Assembly: GCA_017416705.1 (NCBI GenBank)
Contig: JAFQBG010000012.1
Location: forward strand, 21,620-85,619
Reading direction: 5' to 3'
Length of the DNA stretch: 64,000 bases
Origin: Bacteroidaceae bacterium
Lineage (GTDB): Bacteria; Bacteroidota; Bacteroidia; Bacteroidales; Bacteroidaceae
The first letter of the stretch is position 1; every line of letters begins with the position of its first letter. The notes beneath the pieces are model-generated. The model made no database searches. It was given only the letters and a program-made list of their open reading frames with translations, and was not told the DNA's origin. The position numbers and the translations under genes were made by a program. Below, piece by piece: positions 9,765 to 17,480 of the stretch.

Positions 9765-10994
9765 CTATTCTATGTATTCGTAGCCCAAACTGTCAATGGT
9801 TTCTATAACCTTGTTCACATCGAAATTGCCGTCAACATGGGCTATGCCGGATTCAAGGTCCACAGAGACAGCCGTCACACCCTCAATCTTGGCAATATTT
9901 CTCTCGACATTGGCTTTGCAATGATTACACATCATGCCCTTAATCTTAAAACTCTTTTTCATTGTGGTGCTATTTTTTGGTTCAAAATATTTAATTGCAA
10001 ATGCAACAATAATCAGTATGGTGAACAGTACAGACGATGCCCATTTCCACCATGCAGTGGCATGAGCAGAACAACAGTCCGACATTCCCCCTTGTGGCAC
10101 AATCTGCGTCTGGAACCATTCCTGTGGCATTATATAGTCGATTAGCAGGCCGAACCCTATGGCCGATACAATGATAGTAAAAAGGTATAATATCATTGTG
10201 CGTTTGCCAAGCACCTTGTTTATAACAAGTATGGCTGCTGTGTTAGTGGCAGGCCCTGCCATGAGCAACACCAGCGCGGCTCCCGGTGATAGCCCTTTTA
10301 GCATAAGGGCAGCTGCAATGGGAATGGAGCCGGTGGCGCATAGGTACATGGGTATGGAAAATGCCAATACAATGAGCATGCTCACTATGGGCTTGTCGTT
10401 ATATGCAGTGAAAAAACCGTCGGGAACAAGCACTGTGATGGCCGCGGCTATTACAAGGCCTATCACAATCCATTTGCCAATATCCTGTAACATATCCACA
10501 AAGGCATATTTCAAACTGCCTATGCACTTGGCAACAAACCCTTTGTTGCCGGCTGTGTCGCTATGTTTTTCTATTGTAGCAGCCTCTTCCTCCTTGCAAA
10601 ATTTGTTTACCATGCAACCACCTAACAACGCTGTCACAAATGCCACAATAGGGCGAATGACGGCAAAAGGCAGCCCCAATAGCGATGCCGTTGCAATTAT
10701 GGAATCGACACCTGTTTGCGGGGTGGAAATAAGGAACGAGACGGTAGCCCCCTTCGACACCCCTTCGCGTCGCAACGACATAGCGGTTGGCAACACACCG
10801 CACGAACACAGAGGCAATGGCACGCCTATGAGTGCGGCTAATAACACCGAGCGGAAATCCCCTTTTGCAAGACTTTTGCGATATACTGTCTGCGGGATAA
10901 ATTCGTGCAGAATACCTGCAAACAGAAAACCCAGCAGCAAAAAGGGCGACATCTCGTTCAGCAAATCTATAAGTGGCATCAAGTGTTCAGTCAT
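9765..10994 (-). CDS. YraQ/SO_0444-type permease with C-terminal heavy-metal (HMA) domain
   Basis: About 409 residues. The N-terminal ~330 residues form a polytopic permease with two homologous halves: PLPLCSCGVLPTA in the first and LMAGPATNTAAILV in the second. A metal-binding HMA domain follows, with the motif GMMCNHC at about residues 345-351 and the ferredoxin-like VERNIAKIEGV. Family members are proposed Cu/Zn or arsenic-related exporters; the CxC and CxxC motifs support metal handling. I chose the ATG at 10994 (MTEHL) rather than the upstream TTG at 11030. The region before it leads directly into the left repeat of the defence island. Confidence 0.82.
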   Translation of the reverse strand: MTEHLMPLIDLLNEMSPFLLLGFLFAGILHEFIPQTVYRKSLAKGDFRSVLLAALIGVPLPLCSCGVLPTAMSLRREGVSKGATVSFLISTPQTGVDSIIATASLLGLPFAVIRPIVAFVTALLGGCMVNKFCKEEEAATIEKHSDTAGNKGFVAKCIGSLKYAFVDMLQDIGKWIVIGLVIAAAITVLVPDGFFTAYNDKPIVSMLIVLAFSIPMYLCATGSIPIAAALMLKGLSPGAALVLLMAGPATNTAAILVINKVLGKRTMILYLFTIIVSAIGFGLLIDYIMPQEWFQTQIVPQGGMSDCCSAHATAWWKWASSVLFTILIIVAFAIKYFEPKNSTTMKKSFKIKGMMCNHCKANVERNIAKIEGVTAVSVDLESGIAHVDGNFDVNKVIETIDSLGYEYIE

Positions 10995-11108
10995 AATAAT
11001 ATATTTTATATCAAAGAAGGTTTCAAGCAAGTAAAAAATATTAAATCTGTTTCAATATTTTTCACAGCGGGCACAGGCTGTTTCGCCGTTTAGGTACGCA
11101 AAGATAGC

Positions 11109-11167
11109 AAAAAAAGAGTCTCTTTATCTGCAACTTGGTTGCAAATAAAGAGACTCTGTGTAGGTTT
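11109..11167. repeat. left copy of 59-bp island-flanking direct repeat (terminator hairpin)
   Basis: These 59 bases are identical to 17414-17472 and in the same orientation. The repeat contains a long hairpin: GAGTCTCTTTATCTGCAAC pairs with GTTGCAAATAAAGAGACTC with one mismatch, around a TTG loop, with an A-run on the left. Both copies are also preceded by CAAAGATA, though the two bases after that differ (GC against CG). The right copy sits directly after the stop of the OmpA-type gene, where it would serve as that gene's terminator. The left copy looks like the duplicate created when the island inserted. Confidence 0.9.
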
Positions 11168-11371
11168 AAAACTCAAAACCTTTCGGGTTACTCTTAAAAA
11201 TCTTGCCAAATTCTGCTAACTAATTCTCTGAAATCGGGAGAATTGAATGTTTCGCGATAAAATAACAGTGCTTTTTTATGTTTGTCAGCACAGCCGGCTC
11301 TAAATATCAAATTAAATAATTATTTTTGTACCTTGGATGTGGTGTATACCGCTTTCAAAAAAAGAGAGGAA
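11168..11371. other. left margin of the defence island, no intact gene
   Basis: No complete gene is seen. On the minus strand about 42 codons are open from 11319 down to a TAA at 11194 (reading ...FNSPDFRELVSRIWQDF), with no ATG. The residue make-up resembles the end of a real protein, so it may be a truncated remnant carried in with the island, but chance is possible. The rest holds the promoter region of the Vsr-methyltransferase gene. Confidence 0.4.
11321..11328 (+). promoter_or_regulatory. -7 box (TATTTTTG) of the defence operon
   Basis: TATTTTTG fits TAnnTTTG and lies 43 bases before the ATG at 11372. It supports starting the first gene at 11372, not at the upstream TTG or ATG codons in frame. 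No convincing -33 TTTG is seen at normal spacing, so the promoter may be weak or activator-dependent. Confidence 0.5.
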
Positions 11372-13114
11372 ATGGACCGCCTGACAAAAGAACAACGACA
11401 TAAGAATATGTCGGCAAATAAAGGACAGGGTACCAAACTTGAACTTTTGTTTGGTAAATTATTGTGGAATGCCGGCATCAGATATCGCAAGAATGATAAA
11501 ACCGTCTTTGGGAAACCGGATTTTGTAATTCGAAAAATGAAAATTGCTATATTTTGTGATGGTGAATTTTGGCATGGAAGAAACTGGGAAGAACGTAAAA
11601 AAGACCATAAAAGCAATTGTGATTTTTGGCATTCCAAGATTGAGCGGAACATCAGGAGAGACAAAGAAGTTAATGAACAATTAAAAGCACAAGGTTGGAC
11701 TGTCTTTCGGTTTTGGGAAACGGAAATAACCAAAGAATCCGATAAATGCTTAAATAGAATTTTGAACTATATGAACGTTAAAACAAAAGCAACCGATAAA
11801 ATCGCCATTACACAAATGTGTGGCGGTAGCAAAGTATCGATGCAGATGTATGGTCCCCATTCTTTGAATGAGGATGGAACGGTTATACCGTTTGAAGAAC
11901 AAATGGCGATAGTATCTCATTATCTCCATAATCAAGGATATAAATCTGCCAAGACCTATGAGAATAAAGCCGAAGGATTGATAGAGGATATATACAATGT
12001 TCATCAAAAGACCGTTGAGCCCAATTGTGTATCGGATGTAAGTGTTCAATATTCATTGTTCTCGGATTTATTCTCTGTTCCGTTTTTACCAACAGATAAT
12101 CCTAAATTTACATTTATAGATTTATTTGCCGGTATTGGTGGTTTCAGAATGGCAATGCAAAATCTTGGAGGTAAATGCGTGTTTTCTTCAGAATGGGATG
12201 CACAAGCTCAAAAGACATATCTTTTGAATTATGGTGAAGTTCCTTTCGGTGATATTACCAAAGAAACTACTAAAGCATTTATACCGGACGATTTTGATGT
12301 TTTGTGTGCAGGATTCCCTTGCCAAGCTTTTTCTTTAGCCGGTAAAAGATTGGGATTTGAAGAAACGCGAGGTACATTGTTCTTTGATGTGGCTGAAATC
12401 ATCCGTCGTAAGCGTCCTAAAGCGTTCTTTTTGGAGAATGTCAAAGGATTACTCATTCATGATAAAGGGAAGACCATTCAGACCATATTAAAAGTTCTAA
12501 GAGAAGACTTGGATTACTATGTTCCTGACCCTCAAATAGTGAATGCAATGAATTTCGGCGTCCCACAACATAGGGAAAGAGTTTACATAGTTGGTTTCAG
12601 GAAAGACCAAAATGTAACCGAATTTACATATCCTTCACCGACAGATAAAACCAAGACATTCGCTGACATCAAGGAAGAACATACTGTTTCTGCCAAATAC
12701 TACTTATCCACCCAATATGTCAAAACGCTTGTGGCACATAAGGAGAGACACGCAGCCAAAGGCAATGGATTCGGTTATGAAATAATTCCCGATAACGGAG
12801 TGGCAAATGCCATAGTTGTCGGAGGAATGGGAAGGGAACGTAATCTTGTTATCGATACCAGGCTTGAAGACTTCACCCCTGTTACCAATATTAAAGGAGA
12901 AATCAATCGAGACGGCTTACGAAGAATGACACCGAGAGAATGGGCCCGTTTGCAAGGTTTCCCGGACAACTTTATAATCGGTGTTGCTGATGCATCTGCA
13001 TATAAACAGTTCGGAAATTCTGTTGCAGTTCCTGCTATTCAAGCAACAGCTGAAGAAATCATTAAAAGAATAAACCTATCAAAATCTATTCAATATGGCA
13101 CTGACAGGAAATAA
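11372..13114 (+). CDS. fusion of Vsr-type mismatch endonuclease and C5-cytosine methyltransferase
   Basis: A 580-residue two-domain protein. Residues ~1-135 are a Vsr-type nickase, which cuts at T:G mismatches left by deamination of 5-methylcytosine. It shows NMSANKGQGTKLE, KPDFV with the active-site Asp50, FCDGEFWHG (65-69) and QGWTVFRFWE. Residues ~245-565 are a DNA C5-cytosine methyltransferase: motif I DLFAGIGGF (250-258), catalytic Cys317 in GFPCQAFS, motif VI ENVKG (355-359), QHRERVYIVGF (399-409) and FGNSVAVP near the end. A ~110-residue linker joins them. The downstream HpaII-type endonuclease gene overlaps by 20 bases, so the likely target is CCGG (inferred). Vsr and Dcm proteins are usually separate, so the fusion ties methylation to its own repair. 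Confidence 0.9.
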   Translation: MDRLTKEQRHKNMSANKGQGTKLELLFGKLLWNAGIRYRKNDKTVFGKPDFVIRKMKIAIFCDGEFWHGRNWEERKKDHKSNCDFWHSKIERNIRRDKEVNEQLKAQGWTVFRFWETEITKESDKCLNRILNYMNVKTKATDKIAITQMCGGSKVSMQMYGPHSLNEDGTVIPFEEQMAIVSHYLHNQGYKSAKTYENKAEGLIEDIYNVHQKTVEPNCVSDVSVQYSLFSDLFSVPFLPTDNPKFTFIDLFAGIGGFRMAMQNLGGKCVFSSEWDAQAQKTYLLNYGEVPFGDITKETTKAFIPDDFDVLCAGFPCQAFSLAGKRLGFEETRGTLFFDVAEIIRRKRPKAFFLENVKGLLIHDKGKTIQTILKVLREDLDYYVPDPQIVNAMNFGVPQHRERVYIVGFRKDQNVTEFTYPSPTDKTKTFADIKEEHTVSAKYYLSTQYVKTLVAHKERHAAKGNGFGYEIIPDNGVANAIVVGGMGRERNLVIDTRLEDFTPVTNIKGEINRDGLRRMTPREWARLQGFPDNFIIGVADASAYKQFGNSVAVPAIQATAEEIIKRINLSKSIQYGTDRK

Positions 13115-14183
13115 AGGAGAATGGAGTGAAATATACACATTACTCAAATTATTGGGAGAAGGGAAAGTATATGCAGGTGACCAAAATCTGAATAAGATTC
13201 AAGATCTTTTCTACCCAATCATTATGATTCTTCGTCAAGAGAAAGACGGTAACTATAATTACAGACTGCAAGACAAAGACGTAGTAATTCAGACACCGGC
13301 AGGTGAGGAGTTGTTACGTATTCCTGCATCGGTATTCCTTGACGAAGCAGAGAATCTGTTGAAAGCCATAAATGAAAATGACGGAGCCTTCGGAGTATCT
13401 CAAATAGAAGAATTCATGAACAGTATTTATTGCCATTCATTGAAAGCAAAATCTTCTGACAAGACGGATATTCGCATCATATTGCATGACCGCAGAACAA
13501 AAATCAACTCGGAAATGGGATTCAGCATTAAGTCTCAATTAGGAGGTGATTCGACACTATTGAATGCTAGTAAAGCCACCAATTTTAACTTTAAAGTAAC
13601 CGGAGTTAATTTGTCAGATGATGAAATAACAGCAATCAATTCCATCAATCCCAAACGTAATAAGGTTATCGAAAGAGTGGATGCCATAAAGAAGAAAGGT
13701 GCGTCATTGGTTTTCGACAAAGTGGACAATTCTACATTCCGAAACAACCTTATTATGCTTGATGGTGATTTGCCTGTTATTATTGCAAACTTATTATTGG
13801 AACAACTGAATACCGGCGTTTCAACATTGAAAGAATTGGCGGAAAGGATTACAGAAACCAATCCCTTGAAATATGATATAGAGCAGACTTCTCCATTTTA
13901 TGCCTACAAAATCAAACATCTATTAACTTCGGCAGCATTGGGTATGATGCCGGCAACTGCATGGAGTGGCAAGTTTGACGCCAATGGTGGCTACTTGGTA
14001 GTGAAAAAGGATGGTGAGATACTTTGTTATCACTTCTATGACCGTAATAGATTTGAGGATTATTTATTCTCAAATGCATACTTGGAGCGTTCAAGTACAA
14101 CTAAACATAAGTATGCTACTATTGTAAAAGAGGTAGATGGGACATTGTCATTCAAGTTGAACTTTCAAGTTAGGTTAAAATAA
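13095..14183 (+). CDS. HpaII-family type II restriction endonuclease
   Basis: A 362-residue protein starting with TGNKGEWSEIYTLLKLL, the hallmark N-terminus of the HpaII restriction enzyme family (C^CGG in the founding member); length is also as expected. A later segment, GFSIKSQLGG (about residues 142-151), has an acidic-plus-basic pattern compatible with a nuclease core, but I cannot assign catalytic residues with certainty. The gene starts inside the end of the Vsr-methyltransferase gene in another frame. Such an overlap is a common way to keep restriction expression tied to modification. CCGG sites occur inside the island itself, so modification would be needed if it cuts CCGG. Confidence 0.88.
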   Translation: MALTGNKGEWSEIYTLLKLLGEGKVYAGDQNLNKIQDLFYPIIMILRQEKDGNYNYRLQDKDVVIQTPAGEELLRIPASVFLDEAENLLKAINENDGAFGVSQIEEFMNSIYCHSLKAKSSDKTDIRIILHDRRTKINSEMGFSIKSQLGGDSTLLNASKATNFNFKVTGVNLSDDEITAINSINPKRNKVIERVDAIKKKGASLVFDKVDNSTFRNNLIMLDGDLPVIIANLLLEQLNTGVSTLKELAERITETNPLKYDIEQTSPFYAYKIKHLLTSAALGMMPATAWSGKFDANGGYLVVKKDGEILCYHFYDRNRFEDYLFSNAYLERSSTTKHKYATIVKEVDGTLSFKLNFQVRLK

Positions 14184-14189
14184 TTGGTT

Positions 14190-15266
14190 ATGGGAGAACA
14201 ACTAAATATTTTACCAAATATAGAAGTCGTAGACCTGTTTTGTGGAATAGGAGGGCTTAGCTATGGAATGAAGTGTAAGGGGTTTAAAATTAAGGCTGGT
14301 TACGACCTTGATGGCTCATGCAAATATGCATACGAAGCAAATACAGAAGCTACATTCAATTACAGGGATATTAAGACGGTAAGTTCAGGTGATATAAATG
14401 CTAATTTCAGTAATAATAGTATTCGTGTTTTAGCCGGTTGTGCACCATGCCAGCCATTTTCTTCTTATGCTTTTAAGAACAAGAAGAAGGACCCAGACAA
14501 ATATGATTTATTGTATGAATTTGGTAGATTGGTTAGAGAAGTTCTTCCTGATATTGTTACAATGGAAAATGTCACTCAAATATTATCTTTCAAAGAAAAG
14601 CCTGTTTTGCAAGATTTTATAGATTGTTTAAGTGATTGTGGATATTATGTGGAAGTAAATAAAGTCTTTTGTCCTAATTATGGAATACCTCAAAATCGAA
14701 AACGTTTAGTTTTATTAGCATCCAGATTGGGAGAAATTAAATTGATTCCCCCAACTCATAGTAAGGAGAATTATGTAACAGTACGAGATACAATAGAGCA
14801 TTTACCAGCCATTGCTTCTGGCGAATGTGATATAAACGACCCTTTACATAGAGCGAAAGATTTAACTCCTTTAAATTTACAACGAATACAGCATACCCCA
14901 TATGGCGGAAGTTGGAGAGATTGGCCGGTGCACCTTGTTTTGAGATGCCATAAGACAACAGGAGGAAAGTCTTTTGGGAGTGTTTATGGAAGAATGATTT
15001 GGGATGCACCATCTCCAACAATGACTACTCAATGTACTGGGCTTGGGAACGGACGTTTCGGTCACCCTACGCAAAATCGTGCTATCTCTATCAGAGAAGC
15101 AGCGTTATTGCAAACTTTCCCAAGGTCGTATAAATTTTTCCCAAATGAAGAAAGTGTTGCAATAACAAAAGCTTCGCGCTATATTGGCAATGCTGTTCCT
15201 CCAAAATTAGGAGAGGTGATAGCAGAAAGCATTTCTAATCATTTATTATGTTTTAAACACCAATGA
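14190..15266 (+). CDS. second DNA C5-cytosine methyltransferase
   Basis: A 358-residue C5 methyltransferase, distinct from the one fused to Vsr. Motif I is VDLFCGIGGLSYG (residues 14-26), motif IV GCAPCQPFS carries catalytic Cys87, motif VI is MENV (125-128), motif VIII QNRKRLVLLAS, and the C-terminal motif X reads YIGNAVPP. The target-recognition region (~215-300, with TPYGGSWRDWP and VYGRMIWDAPSPTMTT) looks unrelated to that of the first methyltransferase, so it probably methylates another site. I start at ATG 14190; an in-frame TTG at 14184 directly follows the HpaII-type stop. The next gene begins within its stop (ATGA overlap), binding it translationally to the MORC-TIR protein. Confidence 0.9.
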   Translation: MGEQLNILPNIEVVDLFCGIGGLSYGMKCKGFKIKAGYDLDGSCKYAYEANTEATFNYRDIKTVSSGDINANFSNNSIRVLAGCAPCQPFSSYAFKNKKKDPDKYDLLYEFGRLVREVLPDIVTMENVTQILSFKEKPVLQDFIDCLSDCGYYVEVNKVFCPNYGIPQNRKRLVLLASRLGEIKLIPPTHSKENYVTVRDTIEHLPAIASGECDINDPLHRAKDLTPLNLQRIQHTPYGGSWRDWPVHLVLRCHKTTGGKSFGSVYGRMIWDAPSPTMTTQCTGLGNGRFGHPTQNRAISIREAALLQTFPRSYKFFPNEESVAITKASRYIGNAVPPKLGEVIAESISNHLLCFKHQ

Positions 15267-17149
15267 TTATGTCAAAAGAATATAATATAAACGTTGACCC
15301 AAGAATTCTGGAATTATTAGGTCCAAATTTGTATACCAATATCTACTATGTTTTAGCAGAACTTATAGCCAATGCTTATGATGCAGATGCGAAAAATGTT
15401 TATATCATCTCCAATAAGGACGATATCCGCATTGAAGATGATGGACATGGTATGTCATATGACAATGGAGATATAAAGAAGTTCTTAAATGTAGCAGGTG
15501 TATCAAGAACGAATGAGGATGAATCTTTTTCGCGTTCTGGAAAACGCAGAAAGATGGGACGCAAAGGCGTGGGCAAGTTGGCTGCACTTTCTGTTTCAGA
15601 ATCTGTTGATATAATGACAATTTGTAATGGAGAAAAGTCTGGCTTTGTTTTAGCGCGTCGCCCAAATGATGGTAATAAACTGACACCAATAGAAGATGAA
15701 AATATAAATTTTTGCTACATACAAAATAGTGGTACTGCTATTGTTATGCGTAATCCACAATATCGTTTGCACAAATCTTTAGATGCAATCAAAAGAAATC
15801 TTTTGAAAATATTCCCTTTGGTCGATGACAATTTTAAAATTCATATTATTCGTGGTAAGGAGGAAGAAATTGTAGAGAAATTCGATGAAAATGTAGCAAA
15901 GGAATTATGTTCGTTAATTATATTGGGAGAACTGCACGCTGACTTATTGAATTATGTCCCAGACTATTTTCCGAAACATCGTAGTGACTTAGTTGAAAAA
16001 CGGGATGAGTATAGTGTACCTCTTACAATAAAAGACAACAACGGTAATGAGCATGAATATAATTTACAGATTGAAGGTTGGATTGGTGCATATAAAACTA
16101 CACGCGGCAGAAAATCCGAAGTGACAGATTTTCCAGACAATTTCATTTCGCTTTATGCAAATAAAAAAATGGGAGAGTTTAATATTCTACCAATTGTAGG
16201 ACAAAATAAGCTGAATGAGGTTTATATTGTAGGACAATTATATGTTGATTTATTTGAATTGTCAGAACTCCCTGATATGGCTTTAAGCAACAGGCAAGGA
16301 TATAAATCTGATGATATACGTTATGAGACTGTAATAAAATATGTTAGAGAAATTCTACTTCCTGATATATTAAAGAAGAGAGTATTGTACACAGACCTAA
16401 CTAAGGCTGCCAAGAAAACTCAAAAGATAGAAGAACAAAAGGATAATGAAGCAAAACTTCGTAAAATGGTGGATACGTTTAAAGACAAAGCCTCTGAAAG
16501 TGTTGCTTTAGCTATTGAACGATATAATTCAACATATTCTCCGTATCAGTCAGAATTAAAGGGTATTATTTCAAATGCAATTAATGATAATATACCTGAA
16601 CTCGGACTTAAAACTGTTGTTGATTCACAAAAGAAGAAGATTTTGATTAGTCACACATACAAGGATAAAGACCTTGCAGATGTAGTTTATAACATGTTGT
16701 TATTTAACAATGTTCCATCTGAAGATGTCTTATATACAAGCTGTGATGATGAGGTTTGTAGAATTCCTGAAGGAGTATCCATATATAATTACTTACGAGA
16801 CTTTTTTGTAGAAAGTTATTCAAAACAAAAGTTATTTGTGTTATTTATAACAAGCGATAACACTCCGAAAGCGTGGGGAGCAATGACAGAAATTGGAGCT
16901 TCATGGATAACTCAAATTGATAATAAAATATTTAATATTCCACCATTTAAACCTCAACATCCATTAAATGATGAAGCTTTATGGCATAGCACAAATAGAA
17001 ATGAGGAAAATGTGTTATCTATGAATCTTCTTAATGCGGACATATTTTGCCAAAAAGTAGAACATATTTGTGACGAACTTGGCTATAAAAAACGAATAAG
17101 GAAGGATAATAAAGATTATTTAAAGACTTTAGTTAAAGTGGAGAATTAG
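15263..17149 (+). CDS. MORC-like GHKL ATPase fused to a TIR-like domain
   Basis: A 628-residue protein. Residues ~15-190 form a GHKL (Hsp90/MutL/MORC) ATPase: N-box ELIANAYDADA (33-43), DDGHGM (59-64) and the lid GRKGVGKLAAL (99-109). Residues ~195-375 fit the S5-like transducer found in MutL and MORC. A charged, probably coiled-coil stretch follows (~375-425). From ~455 to 610 lies a TIR-like domain: KKILISHTYKDKDLA (458-472), LFVLFIT, and WGAMTEIGASW (538-548), with Glu543 where NAD-cleaving TIR domains place their catalytic glutamate. MORC-like ATPases next to restriction-modification genes are known from comparative genomics. The TIR fusion suggests a nucleotide-depleting suicide output (inference). 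The start overlaps the methyltransferase stop by four bases; an ATG at 15269 is an alternative. Confidence 0.82.
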   Translation: MIMSKEYNINVDPRILELLGPNLYTNIYYVLAELIANAYDADAKNVYIISNKDDIRIEDDGHGMSYDNGDIKKFLNVAGVSRTNEDESFSRSGKRRKMGRKGVGKLAALSVSESVDIMTICNGEKSGFVLARRPNDGNKLTPIEDENINFCYIQNSGTAIVMRNPQYRLHKSLDAIKRNLLKIFPLVDDNFKIHIIRGKEEEIVEKFDENVAKELCSLIILGELHADLLNYVPDYFPKHRSDLVEKRDEYSVPLTIKDNNGNEHEYNLQIEGWIGAYKTTRGRKSEVTDFPDNFISLYANKKMGEFNILPIVGQNKLNEVYIVGQLYVDLFELSELPDMALSNRQGYKSDDIRYETVIKYVREILLPDILKKRVLYTDLTKAAKKTQKIEEQKDNEAKLRKMVDTFKDKASESVALAIERYNSTYSPYQSELKGIISNAINDNIPELGLKTVVDSQKKKILISHTYKDKDLADVVYNMLLFNNVPSEDVLYTSCDDEVCRIPEGVSIYNYLRDFFVESYSKQKLFVLFITSDNTPKAWGAMTEIGASWITQIDNKIFNIPPFKPQHPLNDEALWHSTNRNEENVLSMNLLNADIFCQKVEHICDELGYKKRIRKDNKDYLKTLVKVEN

Positions 17150-17150
17150 T

Positions 17151-17196
17151 AAAAGTAGCCAAACTCTTTGCTCAATCAAGGAATTTGGCTACTTTT
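17151..17196 (+). terminator. terminator of the defence operon
   Basis: AAAAGTAGCCAAA pairs with TTTGGCTACTTTT across a 20-base loop, with a T-run built into the descending arm. It starts two bases after the MORC-TIR stop codon, so the four genes form one transcription unit ending here. Confidence 0.85.
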
Positions 17197-17413
17197 GTAT
17201 CAGAGTTGTTTAATAAAGACAGTGCAAACCGAGAGTAGAATAAAACTTGTTTTAATTATGCCGAGGTGTAGCCTGTTTTATGTAAAGCATAATGCAGAAG
17301 ATTGGTGCAATCTCAAAGTCGCCAAATCATTACCAACAACTTTCTACCATAGCACCCGCTATTTGTGTATCAATTAGAAACGGAATAATTGATTATTCAC
17401 ATCAAAGATACGA
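17197..17413. other. right margin of the defence island, non-coding
   Basis: No convincing gene. A 69-codon frame on the plus strand overlaps the terminator and has an unconvincing composition. The stretch around 17215-17290 (GTGCAAACCGAGAG..., then GCCGAGGTG.AGCCTG) resembles, from memory, an intergenic element common in Bacteroides and Prevotella genomes. If so, it came with the island from a related bacterium. This was not checked. Confidence 0.35.
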
Positions 17414-17472
17414 AAAAAAAGAGTCTCTTTATCTGCAACTTGGTTGCAAATAAAGAGACTCTGTGTAGGTTT
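17414..17472. repeat. right copy of 59-bp island-flanking direct repeat (terminator hairpin)
   Basis: Identical over 59 bases to 11109-11167. It lies 8 bases beyond the stop of the minus-strand OmpA-type gene. Read on that strand it is a strong hairpin followed by a T-run, so it is probably the native terminator of that gene and the original target site of the island. Confidence 0.9.
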
Positions 17473-17480
17473 TAAATATA

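Noticed and set aside
17168-17377. Open frame of 69 codons at the right end of the defence island
   Set aside because: It starts at a TTG inside the operon terminator and shows no protein-like pattern. It more likely covers a dispersed intergenic element.
11109-17472. Defence island as a prophage or a transposon
   Set aside because: No integrase, transposase, phage structural gene or terminal inverted repeat is present. Only the direct terminator repeat bounds it.
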